The notes beneath the pieces are model-generated. The model saw only the letters and a program-made list of their open reading frames with translations, was not told the DNA's origin and ran no database searches. From NCBI GenBank assembly GCA_003996215.1, contig QJPP01003120.1:124001-188000 (forward strand): DNA of 64,000 nt, given 5' to 3'. A program made the position numbers and the translations under genes. This stretch comes from Jaltomata sinuosa. Taxonomy: Eukaryota; Streptophyta; Magnoliopsida; Solanales; Solanaceae. This document shows, piece by piece, positions 57,255 to 64,000 of the stretch. Each line of letters starts with the position of its first letter. Within the stretch, counting starts at the first letter, position 1.

Positions 57255-57500
57255 AGAAACCACGAGATGAATCCACAGCTCGTAGATCAAACCACAGACC
57301 ATGGATTTCACTCGTGGAAATTAGTCATGCGAATTAATTTTTCACTTGAAAACCATGAGGGGGTTCCACGGGTCGTGGAATGATCTATGGGTCATGAAAC
57401 CAACTCGTGAAAATCAGTTCAGAGGCCAGAAAAGTGGTTTGAGAACTACGACTTCAATCCATGAACGGTGATCCATTCTACGGGTCATGGTTCATTCTTG
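57255..57500. repeat. CCACGAG-type word array, first copy
   Basis: Words aaccacgagatg, ccacagctcgtag, ttccacgggtcgtgg and aaccatgaggggg recur with roughly 90-base phasing. A smaller homologous cluster lies at 55725-55945. Confidence 0.65.
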
Positions 57501-57909
57501 TGGAACCTAGCGACGAGTTTTTTCAGCAGTTTTTACTTAGTTTTCTCAGGGTTATTTTAGACTTTTCCCACTTTGCTTTCACCTAAAAAATCCTAAGCTA
57601 ATACCCGAACCTTTTTCCATGAGTGTAATTATCATTCTCCTAGTATGGTGAGTGCTTTGGATGCGAATCATGTTCATAAGAAACTCCTATCATCAAGTTA
57701 ACTTGAAAGCACCCCAACCAAATGAGTTTTCTTATAAGACTAAACTAAGGTCAAATTCAATCGACCATTCCTCATAGAATATGAAGAGTTAGGTGTCCTA
57801 GTACCCACCAAATTAAATATTTTTGAGTCTTCTTTCCAACGCCACCAACCTCGCATTAATCCGAGTCCTGAGTAAAACGTTATGTGTATTTTACTGCAGC
57901 ACTATCAGT

Positions 57910-58440
57910 GACCACGGATGGGATGACGACCCGTGGAATGGAACTACGGTCCATACTGTGACTCGTTAGAACAGACCTGAACCTTAAAATTTTCATCTTC
58001 AAAACCACTGGTTGGTTCAAGACCCGTAGACCAAAACCATGGTCTGTAGAGTAACCTGTGGTTTGTCAAAAATCAGCTTTTCTTCCCTAAATTCCATGAG
58101 TGACTTGATGAGTCATCATTTTAAATAATGGTCCATCCTGTAACATGTGGATTCACCTTCAGAGAGGTACCAAGTCGTCTAAATTCTACGAGTTGGTTGA
58201 TAACCCGTCAACCCATTTCACGACCCGTCCTTCCATCCGAAATCCCTGGAGATCAGAGGATCCTCATGTCCTTAAGTCAGAACCATGAGTTAATAGGATG
58301 GTCTGTCATTCTGAATCACGGATAGTAGAGGGACTCATGGAGTTGAGTTCCAGAAGGCTCCTAGAAGTGGCACCTGAAACCAAGGATCAGTTGACGGTTC
58401 ATCATTTTAGTTGACGGTTCGTAGACTGACTCGTGATCTC
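57910..58440. repeat. CCACGAG-type word array, second copy, about six units
   Basis: Words gaccacggatggg, acgacccgtggaa, ttccatgagtgac, tctacgagttgg and gaaccatgagtt open successive units about 90 bases apart. It is longer than the other arrays and more diverged. Confidence 0.65.
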
Positions 58441-60229
58441 TGAAGCCAATTTTTTTTATCAGTTTTTCCAAGCTTAAGTCCAGGGATATTTTTTTAATTT
58501 TCCATTTTTTTAACTCTTAAGTGAGGTCATTTTGACCCCTTTTAATAGGGTTTCTACCCCAATTAGCCTAAGTCTCTTCTTATTCCCTCATTCATGCACC
58601 CAAAAGAGGAAAAGAACTTCATAACTCCAAGTCTCAAGCTCAAGATCAAGGGTTTCAATTCCAAGTCTCCATTCTTTTCATTCTTAGTTGGAAAAGATTC
58701 AAATCAGGTATGTGAGTATTCAATAAAGGATTCCTTTCACCCTTATGCCCAAAACCCTCAAGTTCTACTTTGATTTGTGAATTTATAAAATTAGGGTTCT
58801 TGCCCAAATTGGGAAAATCTTATGGGTTCAGTTTTAAAGCATCCATTCAAGGTTTCTCATTACTTACCCATGATTTATTTGAGATTCATTAATATTTTCA
58901 AAAGCCGATGCATTAAAGATGATTTCTAGCATGTTTTCACTATATTGCATATTTTCAAGTAAAAATTAGCATGTTTAGATAGCATGGCCTCAAGTGTTAA
59001 GAAATTGCATGCCTAATTCTTCAAGCTATGAATTTAGAAAGAAAAGTATATTTTGAATTATGGATATGCTAAGTTTTAAGACTTATGAATTAAAATTGCA
59101 TGACATCAGATATATCCTTATGCTTTTCCAATAGTTTTGGACATCAGATATGTCCCTATGTTTTATGAAAGATTTGGCATCTAGATATGTCTACCTAAGC
59201 TATGAATAGATTTAACATCAGATATTTCATTAGTTATGATCATTTTTGGCATCAAATATGCCCCAGTATTATATGATCTATATGTATATTTTTAGGAGTA
59301 GTATTTAGCACCGAGTTAGACGAGGTGAGAGTACCCTTAGTCCTAGAACTACATGCCCCTGTAGGTTCATAAGTCCCCTCTCTTGGGCATTAGAATTAGT
59401 GATCATGCCACATATATGCCTCTATATCCTAGCAAAATATATTGGGTCCTCTCGATGGAGTGGATACATAGGATTCTATGTAGCTCACGTAGTCTATGTC
59501 GATTAAGAGAACCTCCCAAAGAAACAGTTTCAAGTTTTAAAATGTATTAATTCTTTGCTTTCAGATTTTAGACTTACTACTTATTACTTATGAATATGAC
59601 TATGTTTTTAGCTTATGATATCGCATTGAGTCATCACATTACAGATTTTACCATTATCATATGATTTCAGCTTTAAAGATACTTTTAAGCATGTTTTACC
59701 ACAAATTATGCATGATCTCAGTTTTAAGCATGCCTTCAAAGTGTATTTTATCATACCATATGTATATCTCACATACTCAGTACATTTCATAGTACTGACC
59801 GCATACTTCTTTGTGTTGTATCCTATCATGATGTAGATTTTGTAGCTCATCCCCAGATTCGTGGCTAGTAGATCAGCAGCACATACAGCCAGCTTGGTGA
59901 GTCCTCCTCATTCGAGGACCTGGAGTTAAGCTCATTTTAGTATTTAGTTTGTTTATTCTGTTTTCAGCATTTAGAGTTAGCTGGGGACTTGTCTCAGCAG
60001 CTCATCTGTAGTAGAGGCTTTCAGACATAGAGTTAGATATTCAGCTTATTTCAGATTATCATTTTTAGACTTATATTTATATAACAGATCAAGTTACTCA
60101 TACTTCAGTTAAGCTTTTGTTCTTATGTTTTGTTCAGTTTTAAGTCATGCTAGTGCCAGAGGGTTATCTTGAGATCACTTGTGATCTTGGGTCCCATTTT
60201 ACGTCCAGGTGTAGGCTCGGGGCGTGACA

Positions 60230-61811
60230 TTTTAATTCCTTTACTTGGTTATTTTAAGCATATGTTGAGCGATTATAATCAGACTTAGAATGCTTCTCCA
60301 CATTACATCGATTCAAGTTTCAAAAAAAGGAAAAGAGCGCTCTTTTTCAACCTACAACCTAGGGCTTCTTTCCCAAAGCTTCAAACATTGATTCTAGTCC
60401 AGATTCTTCAAGCTTCAGGTATGTGGGATTTCAATGAGGGTTTTCTTTCACCCTCATGCCCAAAGTTTCATATTTACAGTATGATTTTTACAAGTTATGG
60501 TTCTAGGGTTCTTACCCAAATAAGTCTTTTACTATGAATTCGATCTCTTGATGATTCTACATGACTACTAACTATCCTTGTTAGGATGATTTTTACATGA
60601 TTTCCTGCAGTTAAATTTTGAAACCCAAGATTTTAGAGGAAGCGAATTCTAGCCTAATTTTATCCAACTATGCATATTTTACAAAATTGGATTCCTTATG
60701 ATACTATATGTTTCCTCTATATGTTTAAGTGATATTGCATCAAGTTTTATGGATATTTTCTTAAAATCCCTGGAATTTAGATGAAACAGACTTAGCTTGG
60801 ATTTAGAGTACCTTCTGCATGAATCGGCTTTCTTTTCAAGAACTTAGCATGAAATTGTAGTATTTTCACATGAATTAACTTTTCTTCGGAATTTAGCCTA
60901 GCACTCAGTTTTAAAACATGAAATTACCTAGTTATCAGCCTACAACTTTTCAGAAAAATAGAATGCTTTCAGTCTCAGTATTATTTTGCATTCTCAGAAA
61001 GTCAGTATTTTGAGCTATCCAGTATATCAGTTTATTTATTTATTAATATTTAGTTGGGAGTAGACTTAGCACCGAGTGAACGAAGTGATAAAGGCTCAGC
61101 TATCAGGTCCTAGAATTACGGCACCACCGTAGGTATCAAAGGGGTCAGCTATCATATTAGGCTGGGCACCCTTGTCTCTTGTGGACATCAGTTTAGTGGA
61201 TCCATACAAGAAAATATTTATACCCTTGGCAAGGTATGAACACTGTTCCAGCCAGGGTTGCAGGTTGGCCCCATAGTTACCTCAGCTTGGGGTGTGTCCA
61301 TTAATAGTAGCTCCCACAGTTCATATTCATTATTGCATGACCTTGTATTCAGTTATTCAGTTTAGTTCAGTATTATACAGTTGCATGTTTATATATACTT
61401 GGTCATTGCATCATCTTATACCTTTCAACCTACATTCAGTATAGTATATCAGTATTTTCAGCATGTTCAGTAAAAGAAACTCCCCTAGGGATTTACTTTT
61501 GGCATGACTCGTGGTTTTCAACTGAGGTGCACTATTTCATGACATACAAACATCATTCATCTTTTAGTCCATGGATCTCCAAGTAACAGTTTTACTTATC
61601 TTTAAACATCATGATCTCACAGTTCCAGTTCAGAAACATGATTTACATTTTCTTCAGTAAAAGAGCTTATGTTCTACAGTTTGACTTATGCATCTTCAGA
61701 TATCTATATTTAGTCCAGTTTTCACCCATGCTTTCAGTATACATGTATTTCTCGTGATTTCAAAGTTAGTGCATTATCTCACATGCTTAGAACATTCAAA
61801 GTATTGATCGC
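60230..61811 (+). repeat. Truncated plus-strand LTR
   Basis: Leader wording (aaaaggaaaagagcgctc, agcttcag|gtatgtggg with donor-like site at 60418/60419, tcaccctcatgcccaaag) and mid-LTR wording (gtagacttagcaccgagtga, cagtattatttt-type tracts) identify an LTR lacking both standard ends. It stops near 61811 at the point where related LTRs read 'catagtactgaccgcat'. No coding frame is present. Confidence 0.55.
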
Positions 61812-62340
61812 ATTGATTAAAACTCAAGGTTAGCTGATTTTTGTGATAAGAAGGGATACCATTTGTTAGAGATAACTCTAGATGCAAGAGATTTATTCAA
61901 GATGGGATTGAACATGGTGAAAGAAGGTAGATAGGCTCAGACCTCAGCATCTACATATGCACTGATGAAAATTTTAGTTGCAGATGGTAAGTGTGGTATT
62001 CAGAGAAGTTAGTGTAGTTGAAGTGTTTGCCTAAGCTTAAAGGTGGTCAACTGTATTGTTTAAGGCAGGAATAATCTTGTTCTTACTCCCTATTCAGGAT
62101 GCTCATGCCTTATGCCCAATAGCTTCAGCTAGCAAGATAGTGGACTTCTCATATGAGATCAATTTAGACCTGCCAGTAATCATTCCTAAGGCTAGAAGGC
62201 TCTATGTTCTGTTCAGTTCTTGGCACTAAGTTTAGTCTGGAAGAGAATAGTTTTCTCATATAGTTATTCCTCTCAAATTTATGTTCCTTTTAAATAAATG
62301 AGATATCTAAAGAGATGCATTCGTTCTTAATGAGTTTCAG
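61812..62340. other. Unassigned junction between LTR fragment and pol
   Basis: A gag and protease would be expected here in an intact element, but no capsid, zinc knuckle or DTGAS-like motif is readable in any frame. The LTR fragment seems to be joined directly to decayed pol sequence, implying a deletion of about 2 kb. Confidence 0.4.
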
Positions 62341-63000
62341 CTAATTCCCTTAAGAAATTAAGGGATCAGTTGAAAGTCCTCCTAGATAAAGGTTTCATCA
62401 GACCCAACATCTCTCCATGGGGTGCTCCCTTTCTCTTCATGCATAAGAAATACGATTCCCTCAGAATGTGCATAGATTACCATCAGTTGAACAAGATCAC
62501 CATCAAAAATAAGTATCCCATTTCTAGGATTGATGACTTGTTCGACCAGCTTTAGAGTGTCAGTTATTTCTCCAAGATTGACCTCAGATATGGTTATCAT
62601 TAGCTCATAGTTAGAGAATGTGACATTCTAAAGACAGTCTTCAGAACTCGACATTGTCACTATGAATTTGTGGTTATGTCTTTAAGACTAACGAATGCTC
62701 CTGCAGCTTTTATGGACTTGATAATCAGTGTGTTCAAGCAATACTTGAACATGTTCATCATTGTCTTTATAAATGATATTCTTGTTTACTCTCAGAGCAA
62801 TAAGGAGCATGCAAACCATTTGAGGGTTGCGTTGCAAACTCCATCAAGGATCGCCAGTTATTTGCTAAGTTTAGAAAGTGTGAATTTTGGTTCCAGTTAG
62901 TTGCTTTTCTCGATCATGTGGTGTCTAGTGAGGGCATTCAAGTAGATTCACAAAAATAGAGGCAGTAAAGGACTGGCCTATGCCCACTTCTCCGACAGAC
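62341..63000 (+). pseudogene. pol: Reverse transcriptase of a third Tekay-like element
   Basis: From 62370 the frame reads VLLDKGFIRPNISPWGAPF, SLRMCIDYHQLNKITIKN and KYPISRIDDLFDQL, then a stop where Gln is expected. It resumes with SYFSKIDLRYGYH and from 62670 with MSLRLTNAPAAFMDLIISVF and FIIVFINDILVYSQSNKEH. The catalytic FIDD reads FIND (62766-62777), with the first catalytic Asp changed to Asn. A frameshift follows near 62845. The N-terminal third of RT is missing. It is damaged at its active site, unlike the RTs of the two full chromoviruses. Confidence 0.85.
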
Positions 63001-63109
63001 ATTAGGAGCTTTTTGGGTTTAGGTGGATACTAAAACAGATTTGTTGAGGAGTTTTCATCCATAGCTTCCCATTGACAATGTTAACTCAAAAAAGGTCAAT
63101 TTCAGTGGT

Positions 63110-63700
63110 CCAATGAGTGTGAAAAGAATTTCCATGAATTGAAGACTAGGTTGATCACAGCTCCAGTTTTGACTTTACCAGAGGGACGAGATGGCTTTGT
63201 ATTTTACTGTGATACATCTAGAGTAGGCCTTGGTTGTGTTTTGATGAAGTATGGTAAGATCATTGCTTATGCTTCTAAGCAGCTTAAGGTTCATGAGAAG
63301 AACTACCTGAATCATGATCTTGAGCTTGCAGCAGTCATTTTTACCTTAAAGATTTGGAGGCACTACTTTTATAGTGTCTATGTGGATGTGTTTACCGACC
63401 ATAAGAGCCTCCAATATATTTTCACTCAGAAGGAATTGAATCTTTGATAGAGAAGGTGGCTTGATATCCTTAAGGATTATGACATGAGTCTATTTTACTA
63501 TCCGGGTAAGTCCAATGTAGTGGATGATGCACTTAGCAGATTATCCATAGGTAGTGTGTCACATGTTAAAGAAGGAAAGAAGGAGTTGGCTAAGGATGTT
63601 CATAGGCTTGCTCATTTAGGGGTTTGCCTTACAGATTCTACAGATGGTAATACTATAGTTCTTAATGGTTCAGAGTCTTCATGGATAGTATAAGTGAAGG
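63110..63700 (+). pseudogene. pol: RNase H of the third Tekay-like element
   Basis: Frame 63139-63447 reads KTRLITAPVLTLPEGRDGF, FYCDTSRVGLGCVLMKYGK (first Asp), NYLNHDLELAAVIFTLKIW (Glu) and VDVFTDHKSLQYIFTQKEL (Asp), then a stop. The same frame resumes with LDILKDYDMSLFYYPGKSNV and VDDALSRLSIGS to 63693. Catalytic residues are kept. The tail corresponds to the tether before integrase. Confidence 0.85.
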
Positions 63701-63839
63701 AGAAGCAGGACAGTGATCCTATCTTGCATCAGTTAAAGAGTGTTGTCCTCTAGCAAAGAGTAGAGGCTTTATTCCAAGGGGGAGATGGTGTGTTTCGATA
63801 TCAGGGTCGGTAATCTGTTCCAAATGTAGATGGGTTGAG

Positions 63840-64000
63840 ATAATGGATTTTAGTAGAGGCTCACAGCTCTAGATATTCTATCCATCTCAATGCCACCAAG
63901 ATGTACCATGTAAGTCTATTGATGGAATGGCATGAAGAGAGACATTGCAGCTTTTGTGGCTAAGTATCCAAATGGTCAATAGGTAAAGGTAAAACATCAT
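63840..64000 (+). pseudogene. pol: Start of integrase, third Tekay-like element (cut by window edge)
   Basis: Nucleotide wording matches the start of the other two integrases: gaggctcacagctctagata, then tattctatccatctcaatgcc, accaagatgtaccatg and ggctaagtatccaaatggtc (the region of 'ATKMY...AKCPNCQ'). The Cys-x2-Cys of the zinc site is damaged here (aagtatccaaatggt instead of aagtgtccaaactgt). The rest lies outside the window. Confidence 0.7.

Larger units (their letters stand above)
55641..60229 (+). repeat. Fused Tekay-like LTRs with a duplicated 5' part
   Basis: A first LTR starts TGTAACACCCC at 55641 and breaks off near 56865 in mid-LTR wording (tctatgtctattacgag). A second start, TGTAATACCCC, follows at 56866 and runs to GGGGCGTGACA at 60229. 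Inside the second LTR the 5' part is present twice (about 56873-57572 and 57580-58480), each with ctaagctaa near its start, the gttaggtgtcctagtaccc block and a word array. The rest (58490-60229) matches the plus-strand chromovirus LTRs. Donor-like CAG|GTATGTG sites lie at 56185/56186 and 58707/58708. No internal region follows, so it behaves as a solo or recombined LTR. Confidence 0.7.

Noticed and set aside
55641..60229. Target-site duplication for the fused LTR block
   Set aside because: The flanks read TTTGG (55636-55640) and TTTTA (60230-60234), which do not match convincingly.

Overview
This window looks like intergenic heterochromatin from a flowering plant, most likely Solanaceae (tomato, potato, pepper or tobacco group). 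That placement is my recognition of the retrotransposon subfamilies, not a proof. The DNA is AT-rich. I see no intact host gene, no tRNA or rRNA gene and no CRISPR. Almost every base can be assigned to LTR retrotransposons of the Ty3/gypsy superfamily, stacked inside and beside each other, plus one Stowaway MITE, one decayed 'plant transposon protein' gene, several tandem repeats and an (AT)n microsatellite. Every coding region is broken by stops or frameshifts, so all are called pseudogenes.

Layout. 1-3218: 3' end of a first Athila-like element with its LTR (1795-3218). 3219-6711: remnant of a minus-strand gypsy element with PBS and LTR (4309-6711). 6963-8149: decayed gene resembling the plant transposon protein family. 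8680-18006: second Athila-like element, plus strand, with truncated 5' LTR, tRNA-Asp-type PBS, gag remnant, PR-RT-RNase H-IN, long 3' noncoding region and full 3' LTR. 18007-19545: pieces of another family, minus strand. 19546-38191: a minus-strand element whose LTRs are 34894-38191 and 19546-30731. The second of these LTRs is split by a complete 9.06-kb Tekay/Del-like chromovirus (19793-28852, minus strand, TSD TAACT/TAACC); the first carries a Stowaway MITE (35793-36030). 38367-51329: a second Tekay/Del-like element, plus strand (TSD CAGCT/CAGCC), whose integrase gene is split by a 3750-bp LTR-type insertion (44246-47995, TSD AAGTC). 51330-55640: LTR remnants of both orientations with the microsatellite and a 49-bp tandem repeat. 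55641-61811: fused and duplicated LTRs. 62341-64000: RT, RNase H and the start of integrase of a third Tekay-like element running off the window.

How the parts relate. Each internal region has the usual order gag-PR-RT-RNase H-IN, primed from a PBS (initiator tRNA-Met type in the chromoviruses, tRNA-Asp type in Athila) and ended by a polypurine tract. The chromoviruses carry a chromodomain after integrase, which in known families directs insertion into heterochromatin and would fit the nesting. Because two related LTRs exist side by side, two insertions (the 9-kb element and the MITE) each have an unoccupied partner site inside the window.

The most interesting non-coding signals are 91-92-bp tandem arrays of short palindromic CCACGAGTCGTGG-like words in the LTRs, a splice-donor/acceptor pair kept inside LTRs of different families, a 16-nt inverted repeat beside the polypurine tracts, and a plant snRNA-type USE/TATA pair at the edge of the 3750-bp insertion. 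I did not find a new enzymatic or defence system.
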